A stretch of DNA of 64,000 nt from Nissolia schottii. Lineage: Eukaryota; Streptophyta; Magnoliopsida; Fabales; Fabaceae. The DNA is taken from assembly GCA_003254905.1 (NCBI GenBank), contig QANU01056612.1, forward strand, positions 1 to 64,000. The letters run 5' to 3'. Position numbers and translations under genes: made by a program. Positions 12,764 through 25,064 of this stretch are shown here, piece by piece. The first letter of the stretch is position 1, and the number at the start of each line of letters is the position of its first letter. The notes under the pieces are model-generated. The model saw nothing but the letters and a program-made list of their open reading frames with translations, ran no database searches and was not told where the DNA came from.

Positions 12764-12917
12764 CATGTTTATCACCATAATAAATTAATACATAAGAAGC
12801 AAGCTATCATAACTATGTTTATCACCATAATAGCTTGCTTCTTAATAAAATATCACGTCAATAAATTAACTACCTCTGTCAAACAAATTAATACATAAGA
12901 AGCAAGCTATCATAACT
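12764..12917. repeat. Local direct and inverted duplication with hairpin potential
   Basis: ATGTTTATCACCATAATA occurs at 12764 and again at 12814. AAATTAATACATAAGAAGC followed by AAGCTATCATAACT occurs at 12782-12814 and 12885-12917. AAGAAGCAAGCTAT (12794-12807) is answered by its reverse complement ATAGCTTGCTTCTT (12830-12843), so a 14-bp stem with a 22-base loop can form. No coding or mobile-element context is evident. Confidence 0.75.
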
Positions 12918-13309
12918 TTTATATGATTAAAAACACTCAAACAAATCCCGATATATGCTATGGGAATTCATAAAAGAAAAAGATTGTCACCTAGATATGG
13001 ACATAAGAAAAAAAACATGTATAAGTAGATAATAGGAATGCAAACCAAAGAGTTAGTCACATGGACATTAGAAGAGAAATACCTTGTCACCAATATAAGC
13101 TATAACAAGGTCCTCGGCATAAAATACAACCCTTCTTTGGAGTGGGTATGTAAAAATATATATAATGGTCCTTCATGTGAAGCTAACAGTAAAAACAAGT
13201 TCACAATTAATGGAGCTTATTGTGTTTTGCCTACAACTAAGATCATATCGTCAACCAAATTTTTACATAATAAAAATTCATAATTAATTATAGCCCACAT
13301 TATAGGAAA

Positions 13310-13390
13310 CTTCCACATGATCTAGTAGCTACTAGGATACATGGGGTCTAGAGTTCAAACCTTATTACCAACATTGTACTCAAAAAAATA
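13310..13390 (+). repeat. Possible tRNA-derived SINE fragment
   Basis: The segment has a box B-like GAGTTCAAACC about 30 bases after a box A-like CTAGTAGCTACTAGG and is followed by an A-rich stretch. This resembles legume tRNA-derived SINEs, but both ends are unclear and no target-site duplication was seen. It could be chance. Confidence 0.3.
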
Positions 13391-13983
13391 ATACATAAGA
13401 AAAAATTTAGGTATAAATATAAATACAAAATTTATATTTAATAAAGGCCTTGGCCCATATGGCCAATTGCTTTTACTACGGATTTAAAAAATTAATTGTT
13501 TTAGGTCATCAGCCCATATAAAACACCTTCACCATTAATATGAAAGAAATGAAATAGAGTTGATTGTTAAACAAGGAACAGAAAAGAAGCCATGTCCTTG
13601 ATAAAGAAATAAACTATGGCCCAATGTTTTTGCTTATAAATAATAGGAGAACCGAGTCAAGCCTGATTAGTGGGTGATGATGCGAGTCACGTTGACCCAC
13701 GTTTGATCACATTGATCTGCGTTCGCCTAGGATCAATGAACATCTGATCGTTGCTCACCCTATGTTACCTCTATTTCCTTCAGCCTCACAACGCACACAC
13801 AACATTGGTGTCTTAGAAGCATGGCAGACCAATGGCTAACCAAGACGCCTGAGTCACATTTGATACTCACTAGTTGTCACCTCTTAGTATTACCTTATTT
13901 AATATTTAGTTTCTTGAAAATACTTGCTTTGAAAATATGGGGAGATTTGAACGTTTTAGAAATTATGATTTGAAAATGTGAGT

Positions 13984-14910
13984 TGTAACATCCCGCTTTT
14001 TTCTTGTACGGAGATTTCGCGTAATAAATAATTATAAGCCGATGAGGGAGGCGAGAAAATTAACTTATTACCTCTAACTCATAAGAATCGCAGTTAAAAT
14101 TAGGGTTACACAATCTCGCGGACTTTCCCGAGACTCGGGATGACTTTTGGTCCGATCGAGAATTTTTTCGGATACCCAAACTGACCGTAAAATACACTAA
14201 TAAGAAAATAAATCTAAGAATACCTCAACCGGACTCAAACTACTAATAAGAAAAATTAGTAGATCACAATGGTGCGTCCGAAATATTTTTTGGATAGCCG
14301 TACGTGAAGCACCGGGACAGCGAACGACAAAACACGATAAAAAATGATTAAAATTGTACCGGACGGGTCAAGCTTATCCCCTGCCACGGTTGGCAGGGAT
14401 AAGATTTTTATATACATATATATATATATATAAAATAAAATATAATATTATATATTATAATAATAAAAGTAATAGTAATAATAATAATAATAATATAATA
14501 TAATATATTAATTAATGGCAGTGGAAGCTGCCTATAAATAGGCAAGGCACTTGAAGCCATTTGCTTCATTTTCCTTTCTTTGTTTGTTTGTTTTTCTTTC
14601 TTTGTGTATTCCGTTCGTGCACTGTTGTTATGCTGCCGGACGCCAGATAAATAGCGGGGACCACCCTAACGTGTTTAGGAATTTTTCCTCATCACTTTTA
14701 CTATTTCTAAACTGGATTTTGAGGTGGGTAATTCGACTATCACTGTCTATGTGATTTTCTGTGATATTATATGTGTGTATTTTTGTGCAAAAAAAATAGG
14801 AAACGTTATGAGAAAAATATAGAGATCATGAGGGGAAGAGGGTTTTTAGTAGTTTTGAAGTTAGAAAAATATAGTTGTGCTAATTGGAGTAGCATGGGAA
14901 GCACATAAAT
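13984..14910 (+). repeat. Second copy of the long-LTR family, 3' truncated
   Basis: It begins TGTAACATCCCG, matching the start of the 1492 element. It shares the AGATCACAATGG and TAGCCGTACGTGAAGC segments, a TATAAATA box (14533-14540), the GAGGTGGGTA and CACTGTCTATGTG segments, and AGAAAAATATAGTTGTGCTA. Similarity fades at about 14910. It includes a TA/TAA-rich microsatellite at about 14410-14515. The open frame 14551-14754 lies inside it and is not considered a gene. Confidence 0.7.
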
Positions 14911-17237
14911 GCATAGAAACCTGCTTAAATGTGAAACCGGTGGTATGAGCTTGAAGAGGAAGATTGGGGTTTAAACTTTTATGAAGGGCATATGATGATT
15001 TGATAAGTGTATGATGGTGAAAATGAGGGGAGAATTCCACAGATTTATGGTGGTGGAGGTGGTGGTTATGGAGTTTTTTTGGTGGTTTTTGATGAAAGAG
15101 AAGAGAAAATTTGAAAGTAGGTGAACTTGACCTTGAAACTTTGTGAGAAAAATGAGTGTGAAGTGAAAATTAAATAGGGAAATAGGGGGAGAGAGAGGTT
15201 CAGCTGAGTGAGGAAAAAAGAGAGAGGAAAAGTGATGGTGACATGCCTAATGTGTCATAGAAAAGACAAATGCGCGATTCGAAGCATCTTGGTAAACTAA
15301 AAAGTAACCCTTTTTTTTTCTTTACAAGGTTATATTGAGATCATAAAAGATAATTATACCTAAAACATTGTGGGAGTGGGTTTTACATAGGTCTTTGGTC
15401 TCTGGGAACCTCAAGCAGAGACAGAGTTAGTTCCGAGGACAAGCAGGCTAAAACCTAACTTTTAAATCGTAACTCCGAATGACGAACCGTCAAAAGTTCT
15501 AGAATCAAAGCAGAACAATGATGAAAATATCCTAGACACAATATGGATACATGAACTAGACGTGAGACCCCTCTTTTGGTCTCTAGTCCAAATGACTCAA
15601 CTAGACTAACAGTTGATTGTCATTGACTAGACTAATTTTGTCTTATTAACTTACTGTAATATTATATTTTATTATGTGGTTGTATGGTTCAAACATATAT
15701 CTGGTTAACAGTATAATGTTAATCTCTACTTACTGTTCTAAAAGATAGTATTTTGTATTACGAAAAAATGGAATTTTACACCTAGGTCACGGTAACAGTG
15801 TCATCTTTGACTTGTGATTTCCGTCGGCGATGCGTACTTCTCCCCTTGTATACCCTCGTGGAGGCTCACTCCTGTTCCCGCAACGGAAAGAGACAAGTTC
15901 TCTCTGGCCGCTAGTCATCGCAATTATAAGCCACTAGCCTCGATGATTCAAGGCTAGATGTGCATTGAGAGGCTATTATAGGAACTTTCACAAAGAATGG
16001 GAACCATGGAGGAGGAAGTTAAGGAGAGGTTCCAAAAAAATATTGTTTAAACTAGGGGAAGAAAAACTAAATCCCTAATATTAGCTCTAATTGGAAAAAC
16101 AATTTTTTCAATAAAACAATTACAAAAATAATGAAAAATAGCCCAACCCTATTCAGATCTAGTTCTAGATTTACATAATATCAACACAATTATTCAACTG
16201 ATCTAATGATTAAAAAATCATCCTTTCGCTCTGATACTAATGAAAGAAAAAGACATATTCGATACATATTTGAATAAACAATACAAAGACACTTACATGT
16301 TTCAAGTTAGTGTGAAAAAGTGTGGAAGCATGATATAAAGTTGAAGCCGGATTGGAATATATAATCATTTTGGATCCTCATAGTGTGTTAGATCAATCCC
16401 AAGTTTCCATCGCCTAAATCTTTTTCTCTAATAGCAGTTTTTGTTACATGAATTGCTATATTAGCCATTGTGACTTGTGGATATAAAAAAAAAAGGACGC
16501 AAAATTCAAATCAATTTTCTTTGAAGCAATCTTTTTCCACAATTTTCTTCTTCTTCTTCTTCTTCTTCTTCTTCTTCTAGTCATTAATCAAATTTAGGTG
16601 TGTTGGAGTACTTGGATATGGTTGAAGGTTAGAGGGCTTAAGTGAGGGAATCATGAAGGGTTTTTTCGATTTTTCATTTTGAGGAAGAAATCCATTAAGA
16701 ATTGATTTGCAAATTTGACATAAATGGGTCTGATTTACTTTAGAATTGTGGGAAGGAATTGAATTCTTTTCCATATTCAATTTTATGTCATTTTTAAGTA
16801 CCAAATTAAGGAATTGAATTCACTTCTTAAGAGAAATCCAATCAAGTGTAAACGTTTTCCCTCCCTTCAAGTGGGAAATTGGCCAATATTATTTATTTGG
16901 ACATTCCAATATTATATTTTTGTCATCAACATTTTGTTTGATCGATGGCATCTTTAATCTGAAAGGCAGAAGCTAACCACAATAGAGGGCCCATTTCCTA
17001 ATACGACGAGATCAATTAATTAATCCAATGAAAAGAAGAAAAATGACAGGCGAAGAAGTTGGGCTTCCAAGTTACAAGAAATGAGCGAGGCCCAAAACTA
17101 TTGGCTCCGAACCGATTTCTCCGATGTTCCATTCAAAATTGGAGGTTGAAAGAAAGAAAGAAAAAAAAACTCTAGCGGGTTCTTTCTCACTCCCTGTCTC
17201 CGCTGAACTGAAGAGTGAAGGAAGAAATCGGTGATAT
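14911..17237. other. Intergenic DNA, no gene seen
   Basis: AT-rich sequence without recognisable coding exons or RNA genes. A (TTC)n microsatellite lies at 16545-16579. The last 120 bases are purine-rich and probably hold the 5' UTR of the zinc-finger gene. Confidence 0.5.
16545..16579. repeat. (TTC)n microsatellite
   Basis: About twelve uninterrupted TTC units. Confidence 0.95.
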
Positions 17238-20186
17238 ATGGCGATGGATGTGGAGCATAATCTGCAATCAGGCTTCTCTTACTGGAAACCGCTTTGTCGC
17301 AGATTCGGCCCCGACTCTCCTTTCTTCGCTTCCGGTAACCTTGAACGAGAACTACTCGCCAAACAGGTTCTCTTTTCTTTTTCTTTCTTTTTTAAAAATA
17401 TTCAAACAAAAATTTCATTACCCGACGTTGCCTCTCTCCGTTTGATTAGGCTTTTGCATCGGGCATTGATAACAATCCTGAGATTACGAGGAGGAAGAAA
17501 AAAAATCATATTCTAAATTCACATTGTTGAAATTTTCGAGTGTTGGAAATATGCTTGTTTTCGAAATAATTTACTTGTTTTTTTTATCTGTGTTTGGTGC
17601 TAGAGTTGTTCTGGCTTCTTGTCTGTTTGATCTATGACTATGAATACTCGATGCGCTGAGTTTTGAAGTGGGAGTTCTTACTCTCCTTTTTTTTTTTCCC
17701 CCAAAGGTTGCTTTGGAATTAACAGAAGAAAAGCAACAGCTTGAGAGTTGGATACAAGAGGAAGGCAGGTATTGATCGTTGTGTGTGATCTTTATGGTTC
17801 CTATAAGAACTGTAATAATGCAACCACGTACTTGGTACTTATTGTTAATTTGTTTAACTATGCTTGACTGTATGTGAGATTTACTCCAATTTATGGTCAA
17901 AAGTAAGCAGTGCTAATTTAAAAACCTGCTGTTTGTTGTTATATGTTGCTCAACTAATGCGTTATGCCGGGTTACATAGTTCGTCATACCCCCTATGAAC
18001 TGCGAACTGGTTCGCGATTCTCTAGTGTACTAATTCGCTCAAACTACGTTATTGAACACTCCAAGTCAGCGAACCAGAAACTTGTTAAGAATCAGTGACT
18101 TGCAGGGCTGTGAACCGCTCCTCGAACCGTCGCGGAGCCGCCACTGCCTTCCCTATTGCCATCTTCGCACACGTCATGATGCACCGTGCTGTCACTGGTG
18201 TAGCCAACCTTAGATCTCCACTGGTGAATATAGAGGATGACCACCAGCGATGTAGACTTTATTTTCTTCGGCTAGATCTGATGAGAAATTGTGTAAGGAA
18301 GGAGAGAGAAGTGAGAAGGAGAGTCTGCTGGCGGCTTAAGGGGGATGGAAGAGTGTTTATAGGGTTTGAGGCTATTATTTTAAATTTTAATAAAAAATTG
18401 GCCCTAAATGGGTTGTTGTTGGGTCATGGAGTAAGGCTTTTTGAGTTAGTTTTTTTAGGGAAATGTCCTAATTGATCCTTGAACTTTTTACTGGAGCTCA
18501 CGTTGGTCCCTCAACAGAAAACAAAAAGCCCCCAATTGATTCCTGAACATTTCAAACGTTACCCTTGTTAGTCCTTCTATCTGAAATGTTTAGGGACTAA
18601 CGAGGGTAACGTTTGAAATATTCAGCGATCAATTGTAGGTTTTTTTTTTTTAATTTGTTGAAGACTAATGTGACTACTGGCGAAAAGTTTAGGGACCAAT
18701 TAAGACATTGATTCACCCCCCTCCCCCTTTTTCTTTTTGGTGCTAGAGGTTTATTATATAGGTTTCTTTTTTTTATCTTTACAATGTATAGGTTTTTTTT
18801 TTGTAATTTATTTATTATTTCTGTAAAATAATAGTAAGAGTGTATCGATTGATATATTAGAGCGAACCATGAATTGAAATAGCATACCGCCTCTATATAT
18901 CCCACGTACCATATATTTGACAAGGTAGCGTACTGTGTACCAAGTAACTCTGGTTATGCTTGACAGAAGCAACTGAAATTAGAAGCTTTTTAGAATGGCG
19001 CATGATTGATTTTGTCTGTTACATGCAGTTATCTAACTATTGGTTTATGTTATTCTAGTTAGTTTCCTCCTTATTTTAAAAAACATTTTTTTTTGTATTA
19101 CACTTGAGACCTTGCTTTTTATTGAAGAAATTTCTTTGTCCATGAAGGTAATGATTTGATGTCTATAGATAAATGTTGGAGGTGCGCTTTACTACAGCCC
19201 TGTCATTTTTGTGTAGGGAAGTCATTTGTCCCATTGTTGGTTGTGGAACACGCTTGGTTTCTATAGAGGACTTTGAAAACCACTATAATGCAAAGCATAC
19301 TGCATATTGTTCAGTGTGTTCCCGAGTCTACCCAACTTCACGCCTGCTCAGCATACATGTATCTGAAGTTCATGACTCTTTCTTTCAGGCAAAAGCTGCA
19401 CGTGGCTATGATGTGGTATACATTTCTATCTTTCATACTGGTAGATAAAATGATTCCTTGCAGTATTGCGTTTATCATGCGCTTTGATTCCTTTTTGAAG
19501 AATTAACTAGTGAGAATTTTGTTCCCTTCTTCAGTGTAAGATATATATCTTTTGTTTCTTTCAAGTATGCCACTTCTTTTTGTCTTAAATAAATTTATAA
19601 TCTTATAAATGTCAACAGGAAATCTTCACCTACAATTTTGTTAATTAAACATGATTAAAACTTATTTGCTCTTTGCTTTGAATTTTCTTTCTCTTTTACT
19701 AGTCTTTTATTTCCTTTCCAAAGCTATAGGTTAACTTGTCATCATTTTTGCATCCACGTATTTAAATTTTTTCTTAGGGGACCATCTCAATTTTATGATT
19801 CTTGTATGTTTTGTGAGTAGTATGAATGCTTAGTGGAAGGTTGTGGATTGAAATTCAAAAGCTACAATAGTAGGCAGCAGCATCTGGTTGATAAGCATAA
19901 ATTCTCCACCTCATTTGAGTTTTTCAAGAAGGCTCGGCCATCAAAGAAACACAGGCTAAAGTCTCAACGCAAGCAACATGTTCATAAGGAGGAAGCTTCA
20001 GGAGCGATGGAAGTAGAAAATGCATCTGTAGATGACCTTGTTTCAGCAGTCTCTAAATTGAGCACTAATGACACCACTCCTTCATCTGTCAGCTTTGGTC
20101 GCCGCCACAAAGGCTTGACATTTGTCCCTCGTGCTGTTCAGCATGGTAGTGGTTCAAACTCACCATTGCCCTCAACAAAGAGATAA
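17238..20186 (+). CDS. C2H2 zinc-finger protein, ZNF511-like
   Basis: Four exons: 17238-17366, 17707-17768, 19217-19415 and 19821-20186. All junctions are GT-AG and keep frame, giving 251 aa. Three C2H2 fingers are visible in the middle: CPIVGC...HYNAKH (Cx4C-x12-Hx4H), CSVC...HVSEVH (Cx2C-x12-Hx4H) and CLVEGC...HLVDKH (Cx4C-x12-Hx4H). The third is assembled across the exon 3/4 junction. The C-terminal tail is basic (PSKKHRLKSQRK), a possible nuclear localisation signal, and ends in a Ser-rich region. Three closely spaced fingers with this spacing match the eukaryotic ZNF511 family, whose role is poorly known; nucleic-acid binding is inferred. The ATG at 17238 is the first in frame; another lies two codons later. 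Intron 2 is 1.4 kb and carries a foldback element. Confidence 0.88.
18463..18708. mobile_element. Foldback MITE in intron 2 of the zinc-finger gene
   Basis: The 246-bp segment is an imperfect palindrome over almost its whole length. The left end ATGTCCTAATTGATCCTTGA pairs with the right end GGGACCAATTAAGACAT, and the inner arms ACGTTACCCTTGTTAGTCC and GGGACTAACGAGGGTAACGT pair around a short loop near 18585. This is the structure of a long-TIR miniature element with no coding capacity. The superfamily was not determined. Confidence 0.75.
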
Positions 20187-21529
20187 ATTAGCTGGCACTT
20201 AGACCTATCTGCATACACAACCGCTAAATGAGCAATCTTCATCTGTTTCCCCTTTATAAAATCTGTGATTGTCTTCTGTTTGAAGGGTGAAGAAGATGAT
20301 TAAGTTGAAGTTCCGGAAAGTATAATCTAGTTGACAATGTAACTGCATAAATGTTTTACCATAATGGTCTCTAGCACCATTATTTCTGTGCTCCCACTTA
20401 GGCAGTTTGGGCTGTAGGATTGCCTGACATAGGCAATGTGCCTATTCAGATATCTCATGCTGTAGAGATTTTGAGCTTTAGTTTGGTATTGTTCTTTTAA
20501 CTACTCACATCCTTACCGGAAGAAATCACCTTTACAGTTTGCCATCTGTTTGTAGCATCCAGTGAATATCAAGTTTGTAAAATGTAAATGGTGCCAGCCT
20601 CCTGTTGACAAAAGCATTGTGATTTGTACTCTTATTGACTTTGGTTTTATGCTTGCAGGAAGTCTTGTGATTTTCCCATAAAAATGATCTCAAGATACCT
20701 GCCATATTTCAGAAGTTGATAATTAACTGGAGTGTACCTCTTATTTTTTTTTTTGAAACCTCTATTCATTTATTCGGAGCCCACGGCTATGTCTTCTCTC
20801 CAACTAGCAGTTGCAGATTTTCGAAGTTTCTACTCTAAGTTGGATTCATGTTTAGAAAAGAAGAAATTGGCTGTTTTAGCGGTTACCCATGATTGGGAGA
20901 AAAGTTTTTATGAATTCATGCATTATTCAAAATTGAAATCTTAGGTACAATTGGAGGATAAAAAAAAATTATAATAAAATAAAATTATAAAAATGTGAAA
21001 TTGTAACATAGATGTAAAGATCCTTCAAAGATTATAAAGTTATATTTAGATGGCAGAGGCTAAAATGATCCTTGCAGATTAGGGTGCTTGATGCACCTTA
21101 TTAAAAATAATGGGTCTATTATAATCTATAAGGTGGTTATAGTAATTGCACAAAATATCTCTCCCTCCTCTCTCCCTTCCAATGGTCCTCTCTCTCCTAG
21201 ACTGCCATCATCTCCCATTGTCCCCACCCTGCCCCTCTACGCCACCATCCCCTTCCTCTGCAGCGGCGTCCATACACAAGCAACTGGTTGAAATCCATTG
21301 ACATACAAGAGGAGTAGCAGGTTGTATTTGGTACTGAGACAAGACTAAAATACATATACATAGGGACAAAGACATAAAGATCGAGACATATAAGTCAGTT
21401 TTATATTCTATTTGGTGACAGTGTACAAGACACATTTTCTTAATATGGTTTTTAAGAAGAAAAAAATCTTTTGAAAAAGGTTGCATATACACATCCTTAT
21501 TTTAACATGTTTTAAGAACTTCTTTCTAG
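20187..21529. other. 3' UTR of the zinc-finger gene and intergenic DNA
   Basis: The first few hundred bases probably contain the 3' UTR. An open frame at 20732-20944 encodes a 70-aa peptide with no recognised domain. A pyrimidine-rich stretch lies at about 21160-21260. Nothing else is supported. Confidence 0.4.
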
Positions 21530-22700
21530 AGATTGGATGAATCGATTCACCTATAAGCGTGAATCAATTCATATCAATGTAATTTAAAATATTTTAGAAA
21601 TTATACTTTTGATGAATCAATTCACTAAGAGTCTTGAATCAACTCATACCAGCGCATGATTATAATATTCAAATTCAAATTGAATTGAATCAATTCACTA
21701 ATGTATATGAATTGATTCATCCTAACGATCTGTAATTGAAAATTGCAAATTCTGAATGATTTTTTTTTCCGATATCCTTCTCTCTTTGAAAGTTAGCCTT
21801 CTTCGCTATATATAGGGATCTCATATGCACGAATTTGCACACACTCATAAGGTAAAAGTCATTCTTAAATTCTGTTGAAGTCCTTTCTCTCTTATTCCTA
21901 TAATTCTCAGCGTATAAGCTCTTGTGATAACTTGAAAAAATTTTATTGAGAAAGAGCTTCTAAGTTTCATTTGTATATCTGCTTTTTGGGAGAGTGATTT
22001 CAGAAAAATAATCAACAAATTTTCATTAATTTGAGAAAAGTTGCTTGTTGTATTTAATCTTTTGATTAATCCTTATAAGGAGAAAGGTGTGAATCTTTCA
22101 TATTTCTAGGGAGTGTGCTATAGAAATTTTCTTAGGGTGAGGATCCGTTGGAAGAGTCCAAATACTTAGTTGAGTGTAACCATGAGAGTGTAAAGATCTT
22201 TGTGTGATTGTAAAGGTTTATAAGTTTGCTTAGGTCCTAGACATAGATCAAGTGGTTTGATCGAATCAATATAAATTCTTCATATCACGTTATTTCTTCC
22301 TTTCTTTTATTTGTCATTCAAGTGTTCAATCTAAATAAATTTATTTTGTGTTTTTGGTTTAAATGGTTTTTGGGTTGAAATTGTCCTTGTCGTTACAACG
22401 TTAATAATTCTGTGTTTATATAAATTGGTATATATTCAATCGTTGGCAAAAAAATAATTTATTTGGGGGTTTTAGTTTTTCATTTTGTGCGATTTATTTT
22501 AAAACATAAGTCTTTCTATTTATCTTCAGTTATTCTTATTTAAACTAAATTAATTCGAGAAATTGAATTAATTCCTTTTTTTTATTAAATAAAAGTGTTG
22601 TTGTTATATTTTTTTCATGAAGAAGTGTGTGAGGTTTTTTAGAAAGTTTTAAACAGGATTTTTATTTGGTACTCAATTCATCCCCTCTTAAGTAAGTGAA
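21530..22700 (+). repeat. Degenerate LTR-like sequence, possibly copia/Sirevirus type
   Basis: At 21530-21725 three successive units each form an imperfect palindrome of the type ATGAATCGATTCAC...GTGAATCAATTCAT. A TATA-like CTATATATAGG follows at about 21806, then U5-like text (GATCCGTTGGAAGAG, ATCAAGTGGTTTGATCGAA) and near 22660 TTTGGTACTCAATTCA. These features recall legume Sirevirus LTRs from memory. No coding part is present and the ends are not defined. Confidence 0.4.
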
Positions 22701-22959
22701 GCAACCGAATAACAATATTACACTCATAAAATTACATAAATAAGAAAAACAAGGTTAACATTAAAATTAAAATTTAATTGAAATATGTTATAAGTGCATA
22801 AAAAATTTATAACTCAAACTGAAAATTATGAATAAAAGATGGATTTTGCTAACAAGTTCTCTCCTAAAGTGGAATGATTTAAAGTTTTCAATACTGTTAT
22901 TGCATTGAATATAAAAGATATGTAAGGTGACTTTTGAAAGAAGAAAAAAAAGGAGTAAA

Positions 22960-24850
22960 TGTGTTTTAGGTCTCAAAAAAATTTCAAAGATTTGGTTTAG
23001 GTTCCTAACAAATATTTTTTTTGGTTTTGGTCTAAATATATTAGAAATATTTATTTTTAGTCCCTGCCATAAGTGAAGCAGTATTAATTGCTAACGTGGC
23101 TAAAAAACTGTAATGACCCAAAAAGTCAACACCAGTGACCAAGGGACTAGGTAACTTGACAAGCCTCTTATAAATATTTTTCGTAAATACATGCGTATGA
23201 AATATCAAATTTTTTTAAATAAATAACTGAAATGACTTTATTAACAAAACATAAATAAACTCTTACAACTGTTCCTTGAAAAACGTAAATATAATTATAC
23301 ATGCTAACATACGCGACCGATCCGAATATCTTACCTGTGTACAATAGGAGCAACTATAAGGCTCTGGATAAAAAAAATAAAATAGGATACTACCATGGAT
23401 TAGCCTCACAACACCATGACAGTCGACTCGCAACTGACCTCTCCTATTGTTGCTCGAAGAACTTGGAAGGGGAATTAGGGGTTAAGTCTTTGGGGAAGAC
23501 TCAGTGAAGGACAACATACCCACCACACTCGAGTGGGACAAATTAAAATATTTACTGAAAACATGCTTATATATACATATATAGCTTTAAAAACATAATT
23601 AATACTTAAGTACTTCAATACAAAAAGACAACTCAACTTCATTTAAAGCAATGAATGAATTGATAAATGCACTTCCAGTAATTAGACCTTCCACTAATTC
23701 CATTATTATTCATTAACTAGATTTTAACTTACTAATTTTGATTACTAGAAAAATATCTAACTAGAAATTCTACTTGAGCCTCACAGTATGCTCTCCTAAT
23801 GTGAACAAACATATACACATAAAATGAACAAACTCAGATACATATAGTGAACAAACTAACCTGAACAAGTAGATGAACAAACTCAGATACAGAGTGTGAA
23901 TAAACATGTACAATGAGTACAAACAAACTTATATACACTACGTATACAAACCTATACACACAAAATGAACAAATCCAAAAATACATATAGTGAACAAACC
24001 TGAACAAGTAGAATGAACAAACCCAAATATAGAGTGTGAATAAACATGTACAACGAGTACGAACAAACTTATATACACTATTTGAACAAACCAATAAAAT
24101 AAGAATGAACAAACCTAGATATATACAAACATACATGAACAAACCATTTACTTATATACAAACAAACCATTCAGTCGAAAATAAACAAACCTATCGGTTG
24201 CAGGTAAACAAACCTTTCAACCATAACTGAACAAAACTTTATTGGCTAAATAAAACTACCAACGTAATCACAGAATCCTTTCAGAATAAAAAAAAATGAA
24301 AACCCACAAATTGTTCAGTTACAGATCCATGTTTAGATGAATACTAAACCCACAAATCTAACTTACCTCTAAGTCGACATCTACAGAACCAATTGACATT
24401 GCAACACCTTCAATGGCCTTCCCCCCAACGTTGTTTTTTACTTGCGGCAGACAGGTACGAGAGAAAATGGAGATCGAGAGAAAAGAGAGGAAAAAAAAAG
24501 GCACGAACGGATATGGGGGGTTGCGAGATAGAGAGAAGAGAAATGTGAGCGAGGTGAACGAAAGAGAGGACATGAGTGAGACGAGAAACCAGTGAGAGTG
24601 AACGAGAAAGATGAAGGGAGCCAAAGGTTTGAGAACGAGTGAACGAGAGAGAATGTGAGAGAAAAGACAGATTGTGTTAGAGTTAGTGAGAGAGAGAAAT
24701 GCAAACCCTTATATGTATGAAAAGGTTGATTAATTTTATAGTAACATCAAATTTAGTGTAGACTTTATGAATTTGGTGCACACCAAGACTTTTTTTTTTT
24801 ATATATAAATAATATTAAGTTAAAACGAAATTGATATAGGTGCCTATATG
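22960..24850. repeat. Repeat-rich region, possible decayed LTR element with internal tandem repeats
   Basis: A TGTAATGACCC motif at about 23110 looks like a Ty3/gypsy LTR terminus. On the minus strand a TATATAAGGG TATA-like box lies near 24705, followed by a pyrimidine-rich leader and an exon-like segment (about 24360-24455) ending at a GT-type donor. GAACAAAC motifs are frequent between 23790 and 24240. No retroelement protein was recognised, so the assignment is tentative. Confidence 0.35.
23821..24095. repeat. Imperfect tandem duplication, period about 141 bp
   Basis: AAAATGAACAAA followed by ACATATAGTGAACAAAC, GTGTGAATAAACATGTACAA and CAAACTTATATACACTA occurs from 23821 and again from 23962. 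The second copy has small deletions. Shorter GAACAAAC words are repeated within each unit. Confidence 0.8.
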
Positions 24851-25064
24851 CTTAAATCAAGCTAATTTTAGAAACAACATACATCGAGTCAACCTCATCC
24901 GCCAGTAACTGCCACGTCTAGCTTGAATCACTACAACATCGCCCTTCATTGGTATCCATGAACTTTTTCTCCAACGCATTCATTCATTCAACCACACCCA
25001 ACGCAAATTAATTAACTTAATTAGCACTTCACACACAAAATTAGCAGCATTGCATCACAACAAC

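Noticed and set aside
18095..18475. 126-aa open frame in intron 2 of the zinc-finger gene
   Set aside because: It runs into the foldback element and has no recognised motif.
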